A DNA stretch of 21,235 nt, from NCBI GenBank assembly GCA_964621265.1, contig CAZULQ010000033.1, forward strand, positions 1 through 21,235, written 5' to 3'. Below the pieces are notes generated by a model. That model was not told the origin of the DNA and did not search any database. It saw only the letters and a list, made by a program, of their open reading frames with translations. This document shows positions 9,545 through 15,251 of this stretch, one piece after another; position 1 is the first letter of the stretch, and each line of letters opens with the position of its first letter. This stretch comes from Porcipelethomonas sp964621265 (GTDB lineage Bacteria > Bacillota > Clostridia > Oscillospirales > Ruminococcaceae). The position numbers and the translations under genes are program-made.

Positions 9545-9576
9545 AAGCCTGTGAATATAATTTTCACAGGCTTTTT
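9545..9576 (+). terminator. Rho-independent terminator of the SulP gene
   Basis: An 11-bp stem AAGCCTGTGAA / TTCACAGGCTT with a 7-nt loop runs into TTTTT, 12 nt after the SulP stop codon. Confidence 0.9.
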
Positions 9577-9595
9577 CATGTCCACGAAGCGTAGG

Positions 9596-9634
9596 TTGTA
9601 CTGCATGATTTACTGTGATATAATTATATCACAG
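9596..9634 (+). promoter_or_regulatory. Promoter and 22-bp palindromic operator of the HTH-desulfoferrodoxin gene
   Basis: TTGTAC (9596-9601) and TATAAT (9619-9624) are 17 nt apart. The -10 box lies inside a perfect 22-bp palindrome (9613-9634) with 11-bp arms CTGTGATATAA / TTATATCACAG. The dyad covers the region from just before -10 to the expected start point near 9631. That is where a dimeric repressor would block RNA polymerase. The encoded HTH protein is the obvious candidate binder, which implies self-repression (inference). Confidence 0.75.
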
Positions 9635-9653
9635 GATGAAAAGGAGGATAAAA

Positions 9654-10238
9654 ATGGACAACTATATAACAGGTAGCGCAATCAGACAGCTTCGTGAAAG
9701 AAAAGGCATAACACAGGCAGATTTAGCCGAGCAACTGAACGTCAGCCCCAAAACAATTTCAAAGTGGGAAACAGCCAAGGGTCTCCCCGACATCTCTCTG
9801 CTGGACTCGCTTGCCAGGGCTCTTGACGTTTCGGTTATGGAGCTTATGTCGGGAGATACGGTCATTAATCATAACATTTCCGCAAACATGATGTGTTCTA
9901 AAATATATGTATGTCCTGTATGCGGAAATATTGTCCACACAATGGGCGAAACCGTTATAAGCTGCTGTGGGATTACACTTCCGCCTCTGGAAGCTGAGAA
10001 CGTTGACGAAGAGCACAGTATCTGTATCGAAAATGTAGAGGATGAGCAATTCATAACAGTAAATCATGAAATGACAAAAACGCATTTTATATCATTTATC
10101 GCTTACGTAACATCAGATAAGTTCAGAATGGTCAAGCTTTACCCTGAGGGTAATGCAGAGTGCAGATTAAGATTCAGAGGCAGAGGCTTCTTATATTTGT
10201 ATTGCAATCATCATGGTCTTATGAAGCAGAGGGTTTAG
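9654..10238 (+). CDS. XRE-family HTH regulator fused to a desulfoferrodoxin (superoxide reductase-like) domain
   Basis: A 194-residue protein. Residues 5-66 are an HTH_3/Cro-type DNA-binding domain (IRQLRERKGITQADLAEQL, then VSPKTISKWETAKGLP). Residues 82-194 align with two-iron desulfoferrodoxin. C87, C90, C104 and C105 match the desulforedoxin Fe(Cys)4 site (C-x2-C ... CC). H121, H138, H144, C184 and H187 match the Fe(His)4Cys superoxide reductase site, with NHEMTKTH and YCNHHGLM as the family motifs. The Lys before the first His (E-K-H in enzymes) is Glu120 here. It could reduce superoxide, but a redox- or iron-sensing regulator is more likely. The start was set at 9654 because AAGGAGG lies 6 nt before it; an in-frame ATG at 9636 has no ribosome site and sits at the predicted transcript 5' end. 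Iron-ligand assignment is by motif alignment from memory. Confidence 0.85.
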   Translation: MDNYITGSAIRQLRERKGITQADLAEQLNVSPKTISKWETAKGLPDISLLDSLARALDVSVMELMSGDTVINHNISANMMCSKIYVCPVCGNIVHTMGETVISCCGITLPPLEAENVDEEHSICIENVEDEQFITVNHEMTKTHFISFIAYVTSDKFRMVKLYPEGNAECRLRFRGRGFLYLYCNHHGLMKQRV

Positions 10239-10273
10239 TAAATAATTTCAGAAGAATTTCCATATTATCTATT

Positions 10274-10307
10274 TAATTATTGAAAAAACTGCCGATGTAT
10301 ATATAAA
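10274..10307 (+). promoter_or_regulatory. Candidate promoter of the repeat-tailed protein: SigD-like, with overlapping SigA-like boxes
   Basis: TAAT (10274-10277), 13 nt, then GCCGATGT (10291-10298) resembles the flagellar/motility SigD (sigma-28) consensus TAAA-N13-15-GCCGATAT. A SigA-like reading also exists: TTGAAA (10280-10285), 16 nt, TATAAA (10302-10307). Either gives a short leader before AGGAGG at 10318-10323. No terminator separates this from the upstream gene, so readthrough is possible. Confidence 0.45.
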
Positions 10308-10332
10308 GAATAAGTATAGGAGGAATTATGCT

Positions 10333-11127
10333 ATGAATAACATTTCAAATTTAAACGCAGTAAACCTCAACAAGGTTGATACAACAGAATCAATCATGAT
10401 TTCAGGCAGAACTTCTGCCGCTCAGGCTGCTAAAATTTCCTCTGCCGAAAAGAACGTACAGGAAAGCTTAAAAGCAGAAGAAAGCAAGGTAAGAACTGAT
10501 ACTATTGAGCTTTCTGGCGAAAAGACTACTGATGTAAAATCAGAAACAGGTATCTATTCAAGAGAAGCACTCCTTGAACAGCTCAAGGAAGCTGAGGCTC
10601 AGCGAGTTAAGGCTTTTGAAGACACTATCAGAAGCATGGCGGCTCAGCAGGGTCAGGTTATCAATTTCACATTCAGAGGACAGGGACTCCATGTTACAGA
10701 AGAACAGCGCAAGGCTGCTGAGGAATCAATCTCAGAGGGCGGCGAATATTCTGTAAATTCAGTTGCTGACAGAATCATGAAGATGGCTGAAGTTTTAAGC
10801 GGAGGCGATTCTTCAAAGATTGCTCTTCTCCGTGAAGCAGTTCAGAAAGGCTTTGGAGCTGCAATGAAGGATTTAGGCATTGAGAACGACAATGCTCCGC
10901 AGATTACAAAGGATACTTACAACGAAATCATGACACGCTTTGACAAATGGGAAGCTTCATTCAACAAGACAGAAGAAGAGGCTGCAACTGAATCTCAGAC
11001 AGCCACAACTGATAAGGTTGCTGAAGAAACTGCAACTGAGTCTCAGACAGCCGCAACTGAAAAGGTTGCTGAAGAAACTCCAACTGTTGCAGAGCAAGCT
11101 GCCGCTGCAGAAACAGCAATCGCATAA
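10333..11127 (+). CDS. Small acidic helical protein of unknown function with repeat tail
   Basis: A 264-residue hydrophilic protein with no signal peptide and no membrane helix. Residues 1-75 are Ser/Asn/Glu-rich and probably disordered. Residues 80-215 are mostly helical, including VADRIMKMAEVLSGGDSSKI, then REAVQKGFGAAMKDLGIEN and TYNEIMTRFDKWEAS. This helical block resembles DUF5610-like proteins of motile bacteria as I remember them, but I am not sure of the match. The tail (218-264) is Ala/Thr/Glu-rich and holds two copies of ATESQTATTDKVAEET. AGGAGG lies 9 nt before ATG. A second ATG at 10328 would start only a two-codon frame (ATG CTA TGA) overlapping the start. The gene is 94 nt after the HTH-desulfoferrodoxin gene and closes with a strong terminator. 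A motility-related role is suggested only by the possible SigD promoter. Confidence 0.6.
   Translation: MNNISNLNAVNLNKVDTTESIMISGRTSAAQAAKISSAEKNVQESLKAEESKVRTDTIELSGEKTTDVKSETGIYSREALLEQLKEAEAQRVKAFEDTIRSMAAQQGQVINFTFRGQGLHVTEEQRKAAEESISEGGEYSVNSVADRIMKMAEVLSGGDSSKIALLREAVQKGFGAAMKDLGIENDNAPQITKDTYNEIMTRFDKWEASFNKTEEEAATESQTATTDKVAEETATESQTAATEKVAEETPTVAEQAAAAETAIA
10984..11079 (+). repeat. Two tandem 48-bp coding repeats in the tail of the acidic protein
   Basis: Two in-frame 48-nt units (10984-11031 and 11032-11079) encode ATESQTATTDKVAEET and ATESQTAATEKVAEET. A degraded third unit (PTVAEQAAAAET) follows. Only a few base differences separate the first two, which suggests recent duplication. 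Confidence 0.9.
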
Positions 11128-11143
11128 TCCATTACGCAAATTT

Positions 11144-11172
11144 AAAGGAGACCATAAAGGTCTCCTTTTTTT
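11144..11172 (+). terminator. Rho-independent terminator of the acidic repeat-tailed protein
   Basis: A perfect 10-bp stem AAAGGAGACC / GGTCTCCTTT, loop ATAAA, is followed by more T residues (seven in a row in total), 16 nt after the stop codon. Confidence 0.93.
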
Positions 11173-11173
11173 G

Positions 11174-11272
11174 GTGCGTGACCGCACGGGACATATTCGC
11201 TCTTTTATCATTCGGTAATCATAAGAGATAAGGCACGACCATTTATTTCATAGGGGCGGTCATTGACCGCCC
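11174..11272 (+). ncRNA. Candidate structured element, copy A (inverted partner at 13636-13762)
   Basis: On the plus strand: hairpin P1 GTGCG-TGAC-CGCAC (11174-11187), conserved GGGAC, an AT-rich spacer with TTCG, and imperfect hairpin P2 with end stem CTCTT / AAGAG (11200-11227). Then comes an 18-mer ATAAGGCACGACCATTTA (11228-11245) identical in copy B, and last a GC-rich hairpin GGGCGGTC-ATT-GACCGCCC (11254-11272) followed by GATTTCTT. P1 differs from copy B at two base pairs, both compensated. This suggests a folded RNA or a hairpin DNA repeat. It lies just after the terminator of the upstream plus-strand gene and 24 nt beyond the stop codon of the GH74 gene. I do not recognise a known RNA family, and the final hairpin may also serve GH74 transcripts. 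Confidence 0.45.
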
Positions 11273-11296
11273 GATTTCTTACAATACATTACTTCA

Positions 11297-13531
11297 TTAC
11301 AACGGTTCACCGCAGATTAGACCACGACTTCCTGTTGCAAGGAAAAATCTTCCGTGTACACGGCTATCGCCTGTGATTGCATTAATCTGTCCGAACATCT
11401 GTCTGTCGGTGTTTATACGAATCCAGCTTTTGCCGTCGTCCTCCGAGCGATAAAAGCCGTAAACGCCATCAAACCAGCCGTTTACATAAATCATCTTGTC
11501 ATCTTGAAGAAAGCTTTCACCCTTGATGCCGAGTCCGACACGCTTAACCCTGTCGTTTTCGGAAATAAGCCTCTTAACATCACATTTTCCACCATCATAG
11601 CAAAGCTTATAGAGTCCGCCAAGACCTGTTATATAAAACACGCCTGATTTACCGTGATCAGGTTTTATATCGTTTGCATTATTCCCGTCAATACGACCGT
11701 AATCAACCTGTGGAAGTGCAGTCTTAACCTGTCTGAACGTTTTGCCGCCATTATTGCTCACGAAAAACTCGCCAAGACTACCGAACGCATAAAAACGTGT
11801 CGGAATAAGCCTGTCGGAAAAGACCTTGATATTACCGCTGTATTTTCCGCTTTCACCGATAAACTCAGACACGCCATAGCTTCTGCACTCATCGAGACTA
11901 TACACAACGCAGTCTGACGGAAGAATATTTCCCCTGTCCGCAACACACCACACAAAGCCCTTTCCGTCCGCTGAAACAGCGCACCAACCTGCATTTACAT
12001 TCGGTGTTTCAATCCTGTGGAAAACTTCATCAAGCTTGTCGGACAAGCCATACGGAAGCGCAGGGCGTGTATCAAACGTAACACCGCCGTCATGGCTTAT
12101 GATAAGTCCGCCCTTAGTCGAGCCAACCCAGTTTCCTCTTGCCGTCACGGCAACAAGCGACGGGTTATTATCAGGATAATCTGCGTTAATACATGTTATA
12201 TAGCGAAGATTATTTTCATCTGTAAAGGTGTTTTTCGCCTGTCTGTGAATATCCTCAAAAGCAAAGCCGCCGAGGTCACCGAGTATGTCAATCACCTCAA
12301 TATCGCCGCTGTGAGGGCTGTATACATTGAGATGAACAGTTTCTTCAATACCATCGCAGCAGTCCTCAAAAAGAGGGCTTTCATCGCAGAGATTGACCGT
12401 TCTGAACACGCCCGTACCCGTATTAAACCACGCCTCATTTATATCATGCGGATTTATTTTCACATCGCTCATCCAGTGAATAAGAGAGTGGTTTTCATTG
12501 TTTTCCATCTTCATGTACGGCGTATTGTAGTGTATGCCCTTTTTGCCGTCAAGGACAGGCTTCCATGTTGCGCCGCAGTCACGGGACATATAGATTCGCT
12601 CATCGGGACGGTAGAACGTTGCTGTGAGAAGTATTCCCTGTTCTGTCGTGATACCGCCATAGCCGCATCTGTTATCTTTTTCGGGTGTTATATCCTCAAA
12701 ATCGCCCAGTCTGCCGTCATCCCCGATTTTATAGCGCAGAACATATCCGCCGTTAACACTGCCCGAATCACAGCTGTAGCTCAGCGGTGGATTCCATTTT
12801 GCATATCCCGAGCAGTTCATGGTGATGTAAAAGTAATCGCCGTCTGTTGCAATACGATGTCCCACAAGCCCCGAAAGCGGAATGTTTTCATACTGCACAC
12901 TCTCAGGCTGTGTAAGCTTTTCAAAGCTCTGCATGCCGTCGTAGGAGACATAGAGGCTGTGTCCACGCATATTTTCATCTGGCATATTCTGCATACCTGC
13001 TGTTGATGCAATCACACGCTTTCCGTCATCGGAAACATCTATAAAGGCGATGCACTTTTCACCGTTCGGGAAGAACTTTTCCCAGCTTTCGCCGTTATCG
13101 GCAGATTTGAGAATACCGTCATAAAAGCTTGCAAGATAGATAACACCGTTTTTTACAGCAAGGCGTCTGCCTGTACCTCTGCCGTTGAAGTTGCCGTGTA
13201 TCTTCGCAGGAACGCTTTTATACTCAAAGGTTTCACCGAAATCGTGAGATATACAAAGCTTTGAAGTTTCAGAATTACCATATCCGCAAACTGAGTATAA
13301 GACACCGTTTTCTGAGCATACAGCCGCAGGATATGTCTCAGACAGGTCGTCCTCTGTTACAAAGTCAATAAGGCTCTTCCATGTCTGAGAAGCCCTGTCA
13401 AAGCGGTAAAGACCGCCGATATCAGTTCTTATGTAAAGGAGACTGCTGTCACTTTTGTCGAACTCAATTCCCGTAACATAACCGCCTCCGCCGATTGGCA
13501 CATTGAAATAATTATAATCAAGCTGTTTCAT
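11297..13531 (-). CDS. GH74-family (xyloglucanase-like) glycoside hydrolase, apparently cytoplasmic
   Basis: A 744-residue protein with at least six Asp-box (S-x-D-x-G-x-T/S-W/F) repeats, among them SADNGESW, SRDCGATW, SHDGGVTF, SNNGGKTF and SEDDGKSW, as in two seven-bladed propellers. GGGGYVTGIEFD followed by YIRTDIGGLYRFD is the GH74 opening, with D37 in the catalytic-base position. GRGTGRRLAV and WMSDVKINPHDINEAWFNTG (D356, likely acid) are further GH74 landmarks. The family cuts xyloglucan and its oligosaccharides. There is no signal peptide, dockerin or binding module, so it probably acts inside the cell on imported oligosaccharides. The ATG at 13531 was chosen over a GTG six bases earlier because GAGG lies 7 nt before the ATG. 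It is divergent from typical secreted members, so a related propeller hydrolase remains possible. It has its own promoter and is bracketed by inverted repeats. Confidence 0.8.
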   Translation of the reverse strand: MKQLDYNYFNVPIGGGGYVTGIEFDKSDSSLLYIRTDIGGLYRFDRASQTWKSLIDFVTEDDLSETYPAAVCSENGVLYSVCGYGNSETSKLCISHDFGETFEYKSVPAKIHGNFNGRGTGRRLAVKNGVIYLASFYDGILKSADNGESWEKFFPNGEKCIAFIDVSDDGKRVIASTAGMQNMPDENMRGHSLYVSYDGMQSFEKLTQPESVQYENIPLSGLVGHRIATDGDYFYITMNCSGYAKWNPPLSYSCDSGSVNGGYVLRYKIGDDGRLGDFEDITPEKDNRCGYGGITTEQGILLTATFYRPDERIYMSRDCGATWKPVLDGKKGIHYNTPYMKMENNENHSLIHWMSDVKINPHDINEAWFNTGTGVFRTVNLCDESPLFEDCCDGIEETVHLNVYSPHSGDIEVIDILGDLGGFAFEDIHRQAKNTFTDENNLRYITCINADYPDNNPSLVAVTARGNWVGSTKGGLIISHDGGVTFDTRPALPYGLSDKLDEVFHRIETPNVNAGWCAVSADGKGFVWCVADRGNILPSDCVVYSLDECRSYGVSEFIGESGKYSGNIKVFSDRLIPTRFYAFGSLGEFFVSNNGGKTFRQVKTALPQVDYGRIDGNNANDIKPDHGKSGVFYITGLGGLYKLCYDGGKCDVKRLISENDRVKRVGLGIKGESFLQDDKMIYVNGWFDGVYGFYRSEDDGKSWIRINTDRQMFGQINAITGDSRVHGRFFLATGSRGLICGEPL

Positions 13532-13561
13532 AAGCACACCTCGTTTTCATCATATTGCTTT

Positions 13562-13590
13562 AGTATACACTATATAGCATGATTTTTCAA
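13562..13590 (-). promoter_or_regulatory. SigA promoter of the GH74 gene
   Basis: On the minus strand, TTGAAA (13590-13585), 17 nt, then TATACT (13567-13562). Transcription would start near 13555, about 24 nt before the ATG. No catabolite-repression site is obvious. Confidence 0.75.
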
Positions 13591-13628
13591 GGGGGTCAGG
13601 AAAATAAATCAAAATTTATCAAGTAAAA

Positions 13629-13657
13629 CACAAAAGACGCCCTTATTACAGGGCGTC
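13629..13657 (-). terminator. Terminator downstream of DAHP synthase and element copy B
   Basis: A perfect 8-bp stem GACGCCCT / AGGGCGTC with a 6-nt loop. On the minus strand it is followed by TTTTGTGTTTT. The plus side is also T-rich, so it could act both ways. Confidence 0.8.
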
Positions 13658-13683
13658 CCTTCTTTTATATTATAGCTATGTTG

Positions 13684-13762
13684 TAACAAAGTAAATGGTC
13701 GTGCCTTATATTCTGTTTCGCCATATGATAACAGAACGAAATTGTCCCGTCGGGTCACCGAC
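13684..13762 (-). ncRNA. Candidate structured element, copy B (3' of DAHP synthase)
   Basis: Read on the minus strand, P1 is GTCGG-TGAC-CCGAC (13762-13749) and begins on the last base of the DAHP synthase stop codon. Conserved GGGAC and an AT spacer with TTCG follow, then P2 with a perfect 7-bp stem TTCTGTT / AACAGAA (13736-13711). The 18-mer ATAAGGCACGACCATTTA (13709-13692) comes next, and the terminator hairpin at 13657-13636 ends it. Aligned with copy A over about 75 nt, roughly three quarters of positions agree outside the 18-mer, and differences in P1 and P2 keep the pairing. It would be transcribed as the 3' end of the DAHP synthase mRNA or released from it. Confidence 0.45.
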
Positions 13763-14790
13763 TAAAGTAAATCAGCGATATCAAGAACAAGTCTTTCTGT
13801 CTTTTCCCAGCCAAGGCATGGGTCAGTGATAGACTTACCGTATACGCATTCATCAACAGACTGGTTGCCGTCTTCGATATAACTTTCAATCATAAGACCC
13901 TTAACCATGCTCTTAACGTCTTCACAGTGACGCATACTATGGAGAATTTCCTTACTGATTCTTATCTGTTCAAGATACTTCTTACCTGAGTTAGAGTGGT
14001 TTGTGTCAACAATAACTGCACGGTTTGCAAGATTCTTCTGAGAATAAAGCTCGAAAAGAAGTCTTAAATCTTCGTAGTGATAGTTAGGAAGATTCTGACC
14101 ATGTTTATTAACAGCACCTCTTAAAATAGCGTGCGCATAAGGATTGCCGTCTGTTGCAACCTCCCAGCCTCTGTAAAGGAATGTGTGACTGCCCTGTGCT
14201 GCCTGGATTGAGTTGAGCATTACAGATAAGTCGCCGCCTGTAGGGTTCTTCATACCAACAGGAATATCCATACCACTGGCTGTAAGTCTGTGCTGCTGGT
14301 CCTCAACTGAACGTGCACCAACTGCAACGTATGAAAGTAAATCATAAAGATATCTGTAGTTTTCAGGATAAAGCATTTCGTCAGCACATGTAAGTCCTGT
14401 TTCCTCAATAGCTCTTGTGTGAAGGTGACGAACGTGAATAAGTCCTTCTAAAATATCCTCAGCCTTTGATGGGTCAGGCTGGTGAATCATACCCTTATAG
14501 CCCTCACCTGTTGTTCTTGGCTTGTTTGTGTAAATACGTGGAACGATAAGAACGTTGTCCTTAACCTTTTCCTGCAGTACTGCAAGTCTGCCGACATAGT
14601 CCATAACAGGTTCTTCCTTATCAGCTGAACAAGGTCCGATTATGAGTAAAAACTTATCCGAATTTCCTGTAAAGACATCGATAATTTCCTTATCTCTTGT
14701 TTCCTTTGTTTTAAGTACCTTCTCTGAAAGAGGATACATCTCTCTGATTTCCTCTGGGTTTGGAAGGTTTCTCTTGAAATTCATACCCAT
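13762..14790 (-). CDS. aroF: 3-deoxy-7-phosphoheptulonate (DAHP) synthase, type I
   Basis: A 342-residue cytoplasmic enzyme joining phosphoenolpyruvate and erythrose 4-phosphate in the first step of the shikimate pathway. Type I landmarks in order are IIGPCSADKEE, VPRIYTNKPRTTGEGYKG, CADEMLYPE, GARSVEDQQHRLTASG, VGMKNPTGGD, VDTNHSNSGK and GLMIESYIEDGNQ. Length fits the AroF/G/H class, without a chorismate mutase domain. The first ATG of the frame is at 14820, but AGGAG (14802-14798) lies 7 nt before the ATG at 14790, which I take as the start. The gene appears to be single. Its leader holds two strong hairpins that may influence expression. Feedback specificity (Phe, Tyr or Trp) cannot be read from these motifs. 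Confidence 0.93.
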   Translation of the reverse strand: MGMNFKRNLPNPEEIREMYPLSEKVLKTKETRDKEIIDVFTGNSDKFLLIIGPCSADKEEPVMDYVGRLAVLQEKVKDNVLIVPRIYTNKPRTTGEGYKGMIHQPDPSKAEDILEGLIHVRHLHTRAIEETGLTCADEMLYPENYRYLYDLLSYVAVGARSVEDQQHRLTASGMDIPVGMKNPTGGDLSVMLNSIQAAQGSHTFLYRGWEVATDGNPYAHAILRGAVNKHGQNLPNYHYEDLRLLFELYSQKNLANRAVIVDTNHSNSGKKYLEQIRISKEILHSMRHCEDVKSMVKGLMIESYIEDGNQSVDECVYGKSITDPCLGWEKTERLVLDIADLL

Positions 14791-14806
14791 TTTTACTCTC
14801 CTATCT

Positions 14807-14859
14807 GCTGTCATAGTCAAAGACAGCTATCCGCATATATAACAGCGTGCGGTACGCTG
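14807..14859 (-). promoter_or_regulatory. Hairpin-rich leader of DAHP synthase
   Basis: On the minus strand, CAGCGT-ACCGC-ACGCTG (14859-14843) is followed by an extended -10-like TGTTATATA, and then by GCTGTC / GACAGC with a 9-nt loop (14827-14807) immediately before AGGAG. The hairpin beside the ribosome site could modulate translation. No T-box or other known riboswitch core is present, so this is only a structural observation. Confidence 0.4.
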
Positions 14860-14948
14860 AGTTCTGTTCACTTTATCTGTTTAAAGCGTTGCAGACTTCT
14901 CTGTTTTCCGATTGTTAGACTTTAAATCAATAAAGTGAGCGTTTTTAA

Positions 14949-14977
14949 ATTAATGCCTCACGCTTTTGCATGAGGCA
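14949..14977 (-). terminator. Terminator of tRNA-Gln
   Basis: On the minus strand a 10-bp stem TGCCTCATGC / GCGTGAGGCA, loop AAAA, contains one G-U pair and is followed by TTAATTT. The mismatch pairs only on this strand, which supports the direction. Confidence 0.8.
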
Positions 14978-14981
14978 CATC

Positions 14982-15057
14982 TGGTTGGGGTGGTAGGATT
15001 TGAACCCACGGAATGGAGGAGTCAGAGTCCTCTGCCTTACCACTTGGCGACACCCCA
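14982..15057 (-). tRNA. tRNA-Gln (anticodon CTG)
   Basis: A 76-nt tRNA including an encoded CCA. The acceptor stem TGGGGTG pairs with CACCCCA. The D arm is GCCAAGTGGTAAGGC and the anticodon arm GAGGA-CTCTGAC-TCCTC, with CTG at positions 34-36. The T arm GTGGG-TTCAAAT-CCTAC has the usual TTCAAAT loop, and the discriminator is A. It reads CAG codons. It lies between its own promoter and terminator. Confidence 0.97.
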
Positions 15058-15103
15058 GTATTTTGCGTTTCAGGTTTTTATCTCTTCCCCTGACTGCTTT
15101 AAT

Positions 15104-15132
15104 ATTATACCACATATATTTTGAAATGTCAA
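15104..15132 (-). promoter_or_regulatory. Consensus promoter of tRNA-Gln
   Basis: TTGACA (15132-15127), 17 nt, TATAAT (15109-15104) on the minus strand, both perfect, with an extended -10 TGG. The predicted start near 15097 leaves about 40 nt of 5' leader to be removed by RNase P. Confidence 0.92.
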
Positions 15133-15205
15133 CACTTTTTTTAAAAAAATTTGAGATTTTTTCAAAAAAATAAAAAAAGTGCGTAGCTACGGCATTTGTG
15201 CGGGC

Positions 15206-15244
15206 AAAAAATGTGTTCACAAGCTTTTTGGGCTCATGAACACA
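15206..15244 (-). terminator. Terminator of the cls-mrp unit
   Basis: Outer stem TGTGTTCA / TGAACACA with an inner GAGC / GCTT stem, followed on the minus strand by TTTTTT. It begins 7 nt after the mrp stop codon. Confidence 0.9.
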
Positions 15245-15251
15245 GATTTTT

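Noticed and set aside
9636..9653. Upstream ATG as start of the HTH-desulfoferrodoxin gene
   Set aside because: No Shine-Dalgarno, lies about 5 nt from the predicted transcript start, and the strong AAGGAGG serves the ATG at 9654.
12582..12603. Apparent extra copy of the structured element (ACGGGACATAT followed by ATTCGCTC) inside the GH74 gene
   Set aside because: It encodes the Asp-box SRDCGATW region, lacks the hairpins and the 18-mer, and is best explained as chance similarity.
12017..13006. 329-codon open frame on the plus strand opposite the GH74 gene
   Set aside because: Antisense to a protein with clear Asp-box repeats and GH74 motifs; Arg/Ile/Cys-rich composition typical of an antisense shadow.
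14843..14859. T-box riboswitch, suggested by TACCGC in the DAHP synthase leader
   Set aside because: The leader is too short, has no TGGNACCGCG core, specifier stem or competing terminator.
15133..15180. A/T-rich tract as possible attachment site or origin element
   Set aside because: Simple low-complexity sequence next to a strong promoter, with no iterons, DnaA boxes or integrase gene nearby.
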